A stretch of 64,000 bases of DNA from Urechis unicinctus (taxonomy: Eukaryota > Annelida > Polychaeta > Xenopneusta > Urechidae). Of the stretch, positions 55,770 through 64,000 are shown one piece after another (positions within the stretch are counted from its first letter, which is position 1; each line of letters opens with the position of its first letter). The position numbers and the translations under genes were made by a program. The notes under the pieces are model-generated. The model was not told where the DNA came from, did not search any database, and saw only the letters and a list, made by a program, of their open reading frames with translations. The stretch lies in contig CM067354.1 of the NCBI GenBank assembly GCA_034190875.2, forward strand, positions 53,070,897-53,134,896, in the 5' to 3' direction.

Positions 55770-55802
55770 TAAACTGGTTTGGTGAATGTCCTCTCTGGAA
55801 AA

Positions 55803-57140
55803 ATGGCAGCGTACGGGAGGGTAGATGAATATGACGATTCCGAGGAATGGAACGAATATATTGAAAGGTTAGGCAATTATTTTGCTGCCAACAATATCGA
55901 AAACGCAGATAGAAAACGAGCAATATTATTGTCCGTCTGCGGAAAAACTACTTACAAGTTAATAAGAAATCTACTCGCGCCCGCAAAGCCAAATGAAAAA
56001 TCATACGAAGACATTGTCACAGCCGTAGCTGACCACCAATGCCCAAAACCGTCAGTTATTGTGCAACGGTTTAAGTTCAACTCACGAGACAGACAGTCGT
56101 CAGAGACAATATCAAAGTACGTATCAGAATTACGTAATCTCGCCGAACACTGTGAATTCGGAGACAGACTCGAAGAAATGTTAAGGGATCGACTAGTGTG
56201 TGGCATTCAGGATGACAGGATGCAGAGGAGATTATTAACAGAACATGACCTCACATTCAAAAAAGCATTCGAACTAACTTCAGCTATGGAGCTTGCGAAT
56301 AAAAATGCAATAGATCTGAGGGGTATACAACCAGCCGTTATCAACAAAGTCAGCAATCAGAAGCAACTATTCTCCAAGCAACAGAAAGAGTTTGAATGTT
56401 ACAGATGTGGAGGTACCAACCATACACCTTCAAGCTGTAAATTCAGAACTGCTGAATGTAACTATTGTCACAAAATGGGTCACATTGCTGTCAAATGCAG
56501 AGCTAGAAGAGCGAATCATAAGCCAGGTGACTATCAGCAGAAAGAGGTAAGAGATGCCAAATCAGGCAATACTTATGTCCTGGAAGAGGAGACATCAGAG
56601 ACAGAAACGGTATACACTATGTTCAAATTCAGCCACACAAAAGTCAAACCTTACATAGCAGATGTCAAGGTGAACGGACATGGAGTGAAAATGGAAATTG
56701 ACACAGGGGCATCCGTTTCCGTGAAAAGCGAAAAAACCTTCAAGGAAATTCATCAGGGCACTTCTTTGTTGCCTATAGTAAGGAAAGGTGTCATTCTTAA
56801 CACCTATACGGGTGAACAGGTGGAGCCAGTAGGTTCGACTGAAGTTGAAGTTGAGTACAGAACCCGAAAGAAAAAACTGCCTTTGGTTATAACCCCAGGG
56901 AACGGTCCCAGTCTATTGGATCGAGATTGGCTCTTGCTTTTGAAATTGGACTGGAATAGCATATTTCACCTAGAGGAAAAATCAGTCAGCCAACTACTGA
57001 AGAAATATGTAACTGTGTTTGATGAGAAGTTGGGAAAATTAGAGAATGTGAAAGCAGAAATTCAAGTAGATACAAATGCAGCTCCAAAGTTCTGCAAAGG
57101 ACGGTCAGTTCCTTATTCACTTAGAGAGAGAGTGGACTAA
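55803..57140 (+). CDS. gag: Gag-protease part of the retrotransposon polyprotein (ends at in-frame TAA)
   Basis: This frame encodes the structural Gag protein and the aspartic protease that matures it. I chose the ATG at 55,803 (AAAATGG context), giving 445 residues. The frame is open 24 bases further upstream, but only from a TTG. Residues 1-180 are a capsid-like Gag domain with a YIERL..YF..N start typical of metazoan Mag-like Gags. Two CX2CX4HX4C zinc knuckles lie at about 199-212 and 219-232. The protease active site is DTGA at 300-303, and a later LLDRDWL motif closes the protease where the family usually has LLGRDWL. The last ~40 residues already belong to the RT N-terminus. The frame stops at TAA (57,138-57,140), and sequence beyond it continues in the same frame as pol. 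The stop is therefore inside RT, not at a normal gag/pol boundary. Confidence 0.95.
   Translation: MAAYGRVDEYDDSEEWNEYIERLGNYFAANNIENADRKRAILLSVCGKTTYKLIRNLLAPAKPNEKSYEDIVTAVADHQCPKPSVIVQRFKFNSRDRQSSETISKYVSELRNLAEHCEFGDRLEEMLRDRLVCGIQDDRMQRRLLTEHDLTFKKAFELTSAMELANKNAIDLRGIQPAVINKVSNQKQLFSKQQKEFECYRCGGTNHTPSSCKFRTAECNYCHKMGHIAVKCRARRANHKPGDYQQKEVRDAKSGNTYVLEEETSETETVYTMFKFSHTKVKPYIADVKVNGHGVKMEIDTGASVSVKSEKTFKEIHQGTSLLPIVRKGVILNTYTGEQVEPVGSTEVEVEYRTRKKKLPLVITPGNGPSLLDRDWLLLLKLDWNSIFHLEEKSVSQLLKKYVTVFDEKLGKLENVKAEIQVDTNAAPKFCKGRSVPYSLRERVD
57138..57140 (+). other. In-frame TAA separating gag-protease from the rest of pol
   Basis: The stop lies between GTG GAC and GAG TTG, in the stretch at the start of RT (LRERVD / ELDRLL) that is continuous in related elements. 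No frame change occurs across it. One base change from several sense codons would create it. A programmed readthrough role is possible but the position is atypical. Confidence 0.85.
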
Positions 57141-59765
57141 GAGTTGGATAGACTGTTAACTGAGAAAATTATTGAACCAATATCCTTTGCATTGTGGGCA
57201 GCACCAATTGTACCAGTTGTGAAAAGGGATGGCAGCATTAGGATATGTGGTGACTACAAAAAGACAGTCAACATTGCCTCAAAAACTGACTGTTACCCTA
57301 TTCCTAAAACTGAAGATTTGCTGGCAAAATTGAGCGGTGGAATATCATTTACAAAACTGGATATGAGCCATGCTTATTTACAGCTTGAACTTGATGAGGA
57401 CTCTAAGAAGTACACTACAATCAACACTCATCGAGGATTATACCAATACACCAGGCTTCCTTTTGGTGTATCTTCTGCACCAGCAATATTCCAAAGAACT
57501 ATTGAAAATGTGCTCAGAGGTATCAAGTTTGCTCAGGCCAGAATGGACGATATTATCATCACAGGTCGTACAGAGAGTGAGCATCTTAAAACACTAGAAG
57601 AAGTGTTAGAAAAACTACAGAATGCAGGACTGAAACTCCGGAAAGGAAAGTGTGTATTCCAGGCACCATCCGTTGACTGGGTCGGACACAGAATCGATGC
57701 CACTGGGGTGCATCCTATCAAAGAAAAAACTGGTGCAATTCACAAGATTTCAGCTCCCAAGAATGTGACAGAGCTTCGTTCATTCCTGGGTTTAGCAAAC
57801 TACTATGGGAAATACATACCGCAGCTTGCTTCGATTCTGGAACCGCTTCATACACTGCTGAAAAAGAATGTACGTTGGCGTTGGGGGGTAAGAGAACAGG
57901 ATGTGTTCATCAAAATCAAGGAAGAATTGATGTCAGATCATGTCTTGGTACACTATGACGTGTCAAAACCTCTGGTGCTGTTTTGCGATGCTTCACCTTA
58001 TGGAGTGGGAGCGGTGATTTCGCACATCATGGAAGATGGTGCAGAAAGACCAATTGCGTATGCGTCCAGAACTCTTACAAATGCAGAAAGAAATTATGCT
58101 CAAATAGACAAGGAAGGCTTAGCTGTGGTGGTTGGAGTCAAGAAATTCCATTCATATTTGTTTGGAAGGCGTTTTGCTATTGCCACAGACCATAAACCAT
58201 TACTGGGACTGTTGGGAGAAGACAAACACATTCCACAAATGGCTTCCGGAAGAATTATACGTTGGGCGCTTACATTGTCTGGATATGATTACAAGATGGT
58301 CTACAAACCCGGCAAGAACCATCTTAATGCAGATGCTTTAAGTCGACTACCCGCTCCACAAGAACCTGAGGAGACACCCATTCCTGAAGAAATTGTGTTG
58401 TTAGTCAACCATCTGGACAAACATGAGATGCTAAACTGTGACAAGATCAGACAGTGGACATCTAGGGATCCAGTTCTATCAAGAGTAAAGAAATTTGCAA
58501 TGAGTGGCTCGGAAAATTACTGTGATGACCCAGATCTCTCGCCATTCTTCAAGAGAAGGAATGAACTTACTTTGCAAGACGGTTGCATACACTGGGGGTC
58601 AAGATTAGTGGTGCCACAACAAGGTCACAAAGCGATACTGGATGAACTCCACCAAGCTCACCCAGGAATTTCAAGAATAAAAAGTTTAGCTAGATGTTAT
58701 GTGTGGTGGCCAAAGATTGACATGATGATTGAGGAAACTGTTCGAGCCTGTGACTCATGTCAGGAAAACAGAAATTCACCATCTTCAGCTCCACTGTTTC
58801 CATGGGAGTGGCCCAGAACACCTTGGTCAAGATTACACATTGACTATGCTGGTCCATTCTTAGGACAGATGTTTTTGGTAGTTACTGATGCACACTCAAA
58901 ATGGCTCGAAGTATTACCGGTTGGACCGACAGCAAACTCCAAGAAAACCATTGACGAGCTAAGGAGACTTTTCACCATACATGGACTACCAGAAACTATT
59001 GTGTCAGACAATGGTTCGGTATTCACCAGTGATGAGTTCGAACAATTCTGCAGAATCAACGGCATAGTGCATTGCCGTAGTGCTCCGTATCACCCGGCAA
59101 CAAATGGGTTAGCGGAACGTTCTGTCCAAACATTCAAGGTAGCAATGAAGAAAATGTCTGGAGATTTAACCACCAAACTTCACAATTTCCTTTTTTCATA
59201 CAGAATTACGCCCCATGCTTCAACTGGGCAGTCTCCATGCCAGCTCCTAACGGGAAGACAATTGAGGAGTAAATTAGATTTGATCCATCCAGATATCAGC
59301 AGACGTGTGGAGAAAGAACAACAGAGACAGACTGAATACCATAACCGCCATGCAAGTGTTGGCAATCAAGAGCCAGGTAATCCAGTTTATGTGAGAAACT
59401 TCACGGGGAATAAACAATGGATAGCAGGAGAAGTAATTCAACAAAATGGACCTGTGTCTTATGACATACAACTAGACGATGGGCGTATTACTCGAAGACA
59501 TTCTGATCATGTGCGTCCAAAATTTGATCAGACTACAAAGGATACCAGTGCTGTTGAGGAATGTATTCCAAGCAAATCATTGGTGAAGGATGTTTCTGAT
59601 AGTGGAGACATTAAGACAGACAATGAATATGTTGAGATTTCGAATGCGTCCTGTGATGCTGATGTAGACCTACGTGAGGATGGTACGTCTGCTTCGCATC
59701 AACCACATTCTTTGCGCCGTTCTCAAAGAGTGAGAAAAGCACCAGAAAGACTGATTGTACAGTGA
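57141..59765 (+). CDS. pol: Pol remainder: reverse transcriptase, RNase H, integrase (no own AUG)
   Basis: This is the in-frame continuation after the TAA, 875 codons including the TGA stop. Counting from the TTG at 57,144, RT shows RICGDYK at 33-39, catalytic D73 in KLDMSHAY, LPFG at 105-108 and RMDD at 133-136. RNase H shows D282 (DASPYG), E324, D349 (ATDHKPL) and D397. Integrase has a zinc-binding HX2H (503-506) and CX2C (536-539), then the catalytic triad D567, D622 and E658 with DD35E spacing. A C-terminal HSDHVRP and a basic RRSQRVRKAPERL tail follow, as in other metazoan Mag-like elements. The first ATG downstream of the stop is at 57,363, inside the catalytic core, so independent initiation would not yield complete RT. 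Expression needs readthrough or has been lost. The RMDD in place of YXDD is unusual. Confidence 0.95.
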   Translation, partial: ELDRLLTEKIIEPISFALWAAPIVPVVKRDGSIRICGDYKKTVNIASKTDCYPIPKTEDLLAKLSGGISFTKLDMSHAYLQLELDEDSKKYTTINTHRGLYQYTRLPFGVSSAPAIFQRTIENVLRGIKFAQARMDDIIITGRTESEHLKTLEEVLEKLQNAGLKLRKGKCVFQAPSVDWVGHRIDATGVHPIKEKTGAIHKISAPKNVTELRSFLGLANYYGKYIPQLASILEPLHTLLKKNVRWRWGVREQDVFIKIKEELMSDHVLVHYDVSKPLVLFCDASPYGVGAVISHIMEDGAERPIAYASRTLTNAERNYAQIDKEGLAVVVGVKKFHSYLFGRRFAIATDHKPLLGLLGEDKHIPQMASGRIIRWALTLSGYDYKMVYKPGKNHLNADALSRLPAPQEPEETPIPEEIVLLVNHLDKHEMLNCDKIRQWTSRDPVLSRVKKFAMSGSENYCDDPDLSPFFKRRNELTLQDGCIHWGSRLVVPQQGHKAILDELHQAHPGISRIKSLARCYVWWPKIDMMIEETVRACDSCQENRNSPSSAPLFPWEWPRTPWSRLHIDYAGPFLGQMFLVVTDAHSKWLEVLPVGPTANSKKTIDELRRLFTIHGLPETIVSDNGSVFTSDEFEQFCRINGIVHCRSAPYHPATNGLAERSVQTFKVAMKKMSGDLTTKLHNFLFSYRITPHASTGQSPCQLLTGRQLRSKLDLIHPDISRRVEKEQQRQTEYHNRHASVGNQEPGNPVYVRNFTGNKQWIAGEVIQQNGPVSYDIQLDDGRITRRHSDHVRPKFDQTTKDTSAVEECIPSKSLVKDVSDSGDIKTDNEYVEISNASCDADVDLREDGTSASHQPHSLRRSQRVRKAPERLIVQ

Positions 59766-59819
59766 ACTTTTGCATAAAGAGTGTTGTGTCATTTGATGTT
59801 ATGTGTTAACCAAAGGAAT

Positions 59820-59832
59820 GAGGATGGAGGAG
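59820..59832 (+). other. Polypurine tract for plus-strand priming
   Basis: GAGGATGGAGGAG ends at the first base of the 3' LTR. It is purine-only except for one T, and its position is as expected for a plus-strand primer. Confidence 0.8.
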
Positions 59833-59981
59833 TGTTATAACTATTAATCAAATAGCTTATATGTTATGACGACTAGTCAAATAGCTTTTGACTATCGTCT
59901 CGTTTTGGGGTTTTGTTGGTTCCGGGAATAAAACACTTTGCACTATCCAGCCGACCAACTCGGTTGTGTCGAGTCATTACA
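59833..59981 (+). repeat. 3' LTR (149 bp)
   Basis: It matches the 5' LTR over its whole length with one extra A. AATAAA lies at 59,927. An 11-bp direct repeat TCAAATAGCTT occurs at 59,848 and 59,877 within the LTR. The single indel between the two LTRs falls in the second of these copies. Confidence 0.97.
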
Positions 59982-59986
59982 GTTAG
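59982..59986. repeat. Target-site duplication, right copy (GTTAG)
   Basis: It matches 55,602-55,606. The inferred empty site reads ..TTGTAGGTTAGGCTTGCG.., one GTTAG without the element. Confidence 0.95.
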
Positions 59987-62900
59987 GCTTGCGTAAAATT
60001 GCGGGAAGTCAACTGGTGTGGGAGTAGGTAACACTTCATTATACAGCGTTATTTATTGGACCATAATTTTGATGCAATGAATGACTTTCCATTTTGCGTC
60101 ATTCAGGCAATGGTAAATAGGCAAAAGCAGACAGATGTAATAGTCTCTACATTTATTTCCCCTGGTTTAATGTCAATGATTATCGTTATTTCATTAAGAG
60201 TTCCGGTTTAACTATGACTCAATAATATCTAGGCATTAATATTAACATATGAATAGTCAAAACTTTTAGCCATATTATATTCGATATGCAACATTATTTA
60301 ACCCGACAATGGTAGAACTCTTTAAGTAGGGCACAAATTTGTACGGTTGATTATGATTGATTGTTTTACTATATGTATGCCACGGATATATGATTTAAAT
60401 AATTAGGAATAAAAACGAAGAGTATATAAGCTGCCGAGCGCCATACATATTTAAAAATTTCTGGAGTTGAATATGAAGAATAAGCCACTGGTTTTTTATT
60501 TATTATAAAAGATAGACGTACCTCAAATCCCATGTTTAATCATATAATACTTATTTATGATTGCGGATACATCGAATTTAAACTATAATATTTCTATAAA
60601 CAGAGGCTCCCGCACACGATAATATCTTGAGTGGAGGATAGTTAACCACAAAACTGCAGTAACCTGATCCACATCATCACATTAAAAGCCATGCACCGTT
60701 GGCCTAGATGATAGCCTGACTTTAACGAGATGGTCCATGTATATCTACAACACATACTGCTCATATTGATGTAATGCAACGTTTGCAGATTATCTGTGAT
60801 CAAAGTGGGAACACGTAATTATTGCACGGCACATTTGATTATAGGGATCTACCATGGTCCCGGTAACACTTCATCAGAAAGGTTACGAATTTAAAAATGA
60901 GAATCATATCATAAACATATAACGAATAACCCATGTAATAATAACTCTATGTTTCAATAATATCTATGAGATAATCTTATGAGAAATAGGTACGTATTTA
61001 CCGCAAATAGAACCGGGTGTAGACCATAGAGGGCAGCATCATTATGAGTTTCATGGCTTCGGAATATAATAACTCGATGACACTAGTTGTTCGGCAAGTA
61101 GAATGCAGGTTGCACAAAGTTTTCAGTTTAAAATGTATCCGCAATGGTTATTCGTTATCCCGGGCTCGTAGTTGTCTCTAAGAAAATTCTCGACCATATC
61201 AACGTGAATGTATTACATTGTTTTTCTTTACTGACAGTGAATTAATGGCTGCTGATAATACTTAATACCTTCTGGACATAATGAGTGTACCTTGGTCCTA
61301 GAAGTGACGACAGTATGAGTTAAGAGCACTTTTGCGTATTTGATGCTGCCTAAATTGAGGTGGTGTTTTTGCGGCCTGAGACTCATTATAAAACTGAAAT
61401 GATGTAATCACAGTTCAAACATGCGTTGAAAAACTCACACAGTTAGGCCCTCATTTACTATGCAAATGTATCAGCGAGGTGAAGTATTGAGTCATTAATG
61501 CAAAGCTGTGCTGATGATGAAGGATCAACCGTATGAGAGATTATTTCGTGTCTTTAGCTCTAAGCCATTATTTGATGCCATTACGCTCTGTATTTGTGAA
61601 CAGATATTATGTCGTATACTTCGTTTGCTCAAATAAACTTGACTGTTCGACACTGTACGCTAACATCTATATTTGTAATACTCGAGTGTTACACAAATCA
61701 TACAAAGCCAAGTTTTTATCATTACATCAAGAACATTGTCTCACGTGAGTGGCCCGGAATGATGTAGAAAGCAAAGCAAAGAATAATGTTTGGCGTATCC
61801 ACGAATTGGGCGTAAAATGGGTGCACAACGTCATTGTTGAATACAATCAAGGACATTCCACAGCCGGTTTTGGGGAAAACCCCTTATTTCCATCAAATGC
61901 TGAAAGAAAAATGAGTCATGAATTGAATGCGGATGTGACATTACTCAATAGCAATTACACCAAGACAATCGCAATAACTAGCATAACGGGGAGGTGAAGT
62001 TATGATTTGCAACTAGCCAACACGGGCTTAAGGGGCTTAATTCACCAGCAATGTACCTTCAAGAGCACATGTTATTAAGGAAAAGCACCATGACCAAATA
62101 AAATTAAATACTCCTACACAAGTTGTGTAAACCAGCTGCCAGCGTCTGCGTATTTTGCAGCCTTTTTCAAATCATAGTTCCTAAATTGAACGATTGATTA
62201 CAACATCCCGGAAAATAAGGCAACACTGCAACAGTGTTAGAGCTGTTTATTCAGAGTAACAGATATACAAACTGATAAACGAATTCTGTAGAGCAAAACA
62301 TCTGATGGAGTGGCCGCTTAATTATTTTCCTCAACACCGCCAAAACAAATGATGTCCTTCCTACGGAATGGCAATGCACTTGATAAATGTGCTGTCTACC
62401 TAGAAAGCTCCTATGTAGCAATACGATTGCCTTTGATGTGTATAGCCATTTCTGCAAAGAATATGACTTATGTCGTTAGAGTTGACTTGTTTAACTTCAA
62501 TTGAGGTGGATTATGTTACCTTGTATTAAATTGCATCGTATGAAATACATCTGCAACTCCAGTGAGTTAATGCTTACCGTGCAACAGCGTTGATCCACAG
62601 CAACAAATATACAAGCGGATTAGCGAATACATGGCTTCTCAATTGCGACACAAATGACAAAATCATCTAATTTTTTTAGATATTGGCGTTCATTTATTTG
62701 GAGGGAGACCAGCTTTAGACAATTGAACGCATATAAACTGTTGTTTTATTAACAATGAAATTTGGTTGTATACAATAGGCCTGGATCGCGAGTTAATGCT
62801 TGCCAGTTACACCAATTCTGCTAATGATAACATTTTGAAGGACTCAATATTGGCTGTGTTTGTCCCCGTAACAATAAAATACCATTTGTAGCAAGTTTAA

Positions 62901-64000
62901 GCACATGCGTAACGATATCTGCAATGTTTTAGTGTACCTTTCCTAATAAATCACAATCGTATTGGTTGCCTTGTCAACTAATACGACGTCAATTACCGTA
63001 ACCTTTTAATGGCTGATGCAGCTCCGATGACCTTAGCTCAATTTACATACACCGCATTTGTTTAAGGCTGCGTAGGTTGTCCATGAACAAATTGGTCTTT
63101 GCGGAAGTATGAAAATGTACGATCTGCACAAGAACGATTATGTTAATATTGGTGTCTTTCGGCAAAACAAATGGACTGCATATTTATCAATGCTGCGTAG
63201 TTTACCCATGAACTTATTTGCATTGTACGATCTGCACAAGAACGATTATGCTAACTCTGATTGATTAATTATTTTGCTGTTCGCTGGATACAACGCAGTT
63301 GGAAGCTATTGAATTACATTTCTACTATATTACAATTCACAAGCCTACATTAAGATTAACATTTTACGATGACTGATAACAGTATCACATGAGCAAACAC
63401 ATAATGCACATCAGAGACTGTTCGCGACCCTTTTTCCTTTATAAACTATGCATGATGTTGTTCACAAATCACATACAGCCATGTACTCAAATTGATTAAC
63501 GAAATAGCTAGTCAATCTAAAATTAAATGATATAATTAGCAGTAATACGAGCTTTCCTATAGAATAGGTTTAATGATATCAAGTTATAGGAAGGTAGGAA
63601 GGGCATATGGGTTAGTATATTGCACTATGTAACAACATGATGGTCTGGGTTAGTACAAAGCTTGTGAACGAACATATAATTTGATTTCATTGAACGAATT
63701 CTCTTCTACCTCTGACGTTATCACACTATGACAATGGTACTTGTAGATAAGTAGTTGGTGATATAAAATGTACGCAACACTCATATAAAGCCATATCTTG
63801 TCTGATGATATTTCGATTTAACTCCTACAATACCCGCTGCCTGTGTATGTGCATAAATGGTTTAATTTATTATATCTACTCAATATATTGAATATATACG
63901 TAGCATTTCTACTTGGAATATGAAAAAATATATAAAGGACTCAGATTCGGACTCAAATCCATTCATTTGCCAAACAGAAATCATAACCATTTGTTATATT
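59987..64000. other. AT-rich stretch right of the retrotransposon, no gene recognised
   Basis: No coding region is recognised; open frames are at most about 82 codons. A degraded trace of the C repeat is visible near 60,375-60,440 (TATGCCACGGATAT, then TTAGGAATAAAAACGAAG). It matches TATGCCACGGAGAG and TTAGGAATAAAAACGAAC at 45,870 and 45,955. Near 60,862 GGTAACACTTCATC matches a block in the B units (near 23,756). A local duplication lies at about 63,067-63,250. A TATA-like TATATAAAGG lies at 63,929, at the window edge. Confidence 0.5.
63067..63250 (+). repeat. Imperfect tandem duplication of about 110-125 bp
   Basis: Two ordered blocks recur. GCTGCGTAGGTTGTCCATGAAC (from 63,068) matches GCTGCGTAGTTTACCCATGAAC (from 63,192). 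TGTACGATCTGCACAAGAACGATTATG occurs twice without change, starting at 63,116 and 63,224. The spacer differs in length, which makes the period 108-124 bp. Confidence 0.85.

Larger units (their letters stand above)
55607..59981 (+). mobile_element. Ty3/Gypsy (Mag-like) LTR retrotransposon, 4,375 bp, nearly intact
   Basis: The element has LTRs of 148 and 149 bp with TG..CA ends, a 5-bp target duplication (GTTAG), a primer binding site one base after the 5' LTR, and a polypurine tract abutting the 3' LTR. The order is Gag (two zinc knuckles), aspartic protease, RT, RNase H and integrase, all in one frame. Integrase lies after RT/RNase H, as in Ty3/Gypsy and unlike Ty1/Copia. There is no chromodomain and no room for an env gene, because the frame ends 67 bp before the 3' LTR. 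The LTRs differ by a single-base indel and no substitutions, so insertion was recent. Damage is limited to one in-frame TAA at 57,138 and possibly an altered RT active-site motif. Confidence 0.97.

Noticed and set aside
57138-57140. Nuclear code in which TAA is read as an amino acid
   Set aside because: There is only one TAA in the whole ~1,320-codon frame. A reassigned codon would be expected to occur many times in such AT-rich coding sequence.
59766-59832. Possible env gene of a retrovirus-like Gypsy element
   Set aside because: Only 67 bp separate the pol stop from the 3' LTR, which is no room for a third gene.

Overview
The window is AT-rich eukaryotic nuclear DNA. The best taxonomic clue is a structurally complete Ty3/Gypsy LTR retrotransposon of the Mag-like metazoan type. 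Long TA/TG microsatellites, the absence of any compact gene order, and CpG that is not visibly depleted point to an animal, most likely an invertebrate. I cannot name the species. I recognise no host protein-coding gene, rRNA, tRNA or CRISPR array. Outside the transposon the open frames are short and have no family resemblance that I can see.

Layout. (1) 1-7,600: single-copy-looking AT-rich DNA with small local duplications and weak traces of old repeats. (2) 7,600-49,600: a nested, multi-age duplication complex. Its youngest layer is a head-to-tail array of four ~5.7-kb units, B1-B4, at 22,383-44,714. Segment A1 (19,315-22,382) flanks the array on the left and segment C1 (44,715-47,860) on the right. 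An older, clearly diverged copy of the same order with a single B unit lies upstream: A0 (7,600-10,700), B0 (10,701-15,772) and C0 (15,773-19,314). C is itself an ancient paralogue of the end of A plus the left part of B. Segment D (47,990-49,600) is an ancient paralogue of the right part of B. Smaller relics appear at about 52.4-52.6 kb and 60.4 kb. (3) 49,600-55,606: AT-rich DNA with a compound (TA)n/(TG)n microsatellite at 50,904-51,271. Just before the transposon lies a cluster of promoter-like motifs. (4) 55,607-59,981: the retrotransposon, with 148/149-bp LTRs that differ by one base, a 5-bp target duplication (GTTAG), a primer binding site, gag-protease-RT-RNase H-integrase in one reading frame, and a polypurine tract. 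The frame is broken once, by a TAA at 57,138 at the start of the RT domain. (5) 59,987-64,000: AT-rich DNA with a degraded repeat trace, a ~110-bp local duplication and a TATA-like motif at the right edge.

How the parts relate. The retrotransposon is the only part with a legible protein programme: Gag packages RNA, protease matures the polyprotein, RT/RNase H copies it and integrase inserts it. It appears to have inserted recently next to the older duplication complex. The complex looks like a locus that has repeatedly enlarged by tandem duplication. The youngest units are still being homogenised and the flanks are decaying. Nothing I can read shows that the duplicated units encode protein. 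Whether they are transcribed as non-coding RNA, or are simply unstable heterochromatin-like DNA, cannot be settled from the sequence alone.
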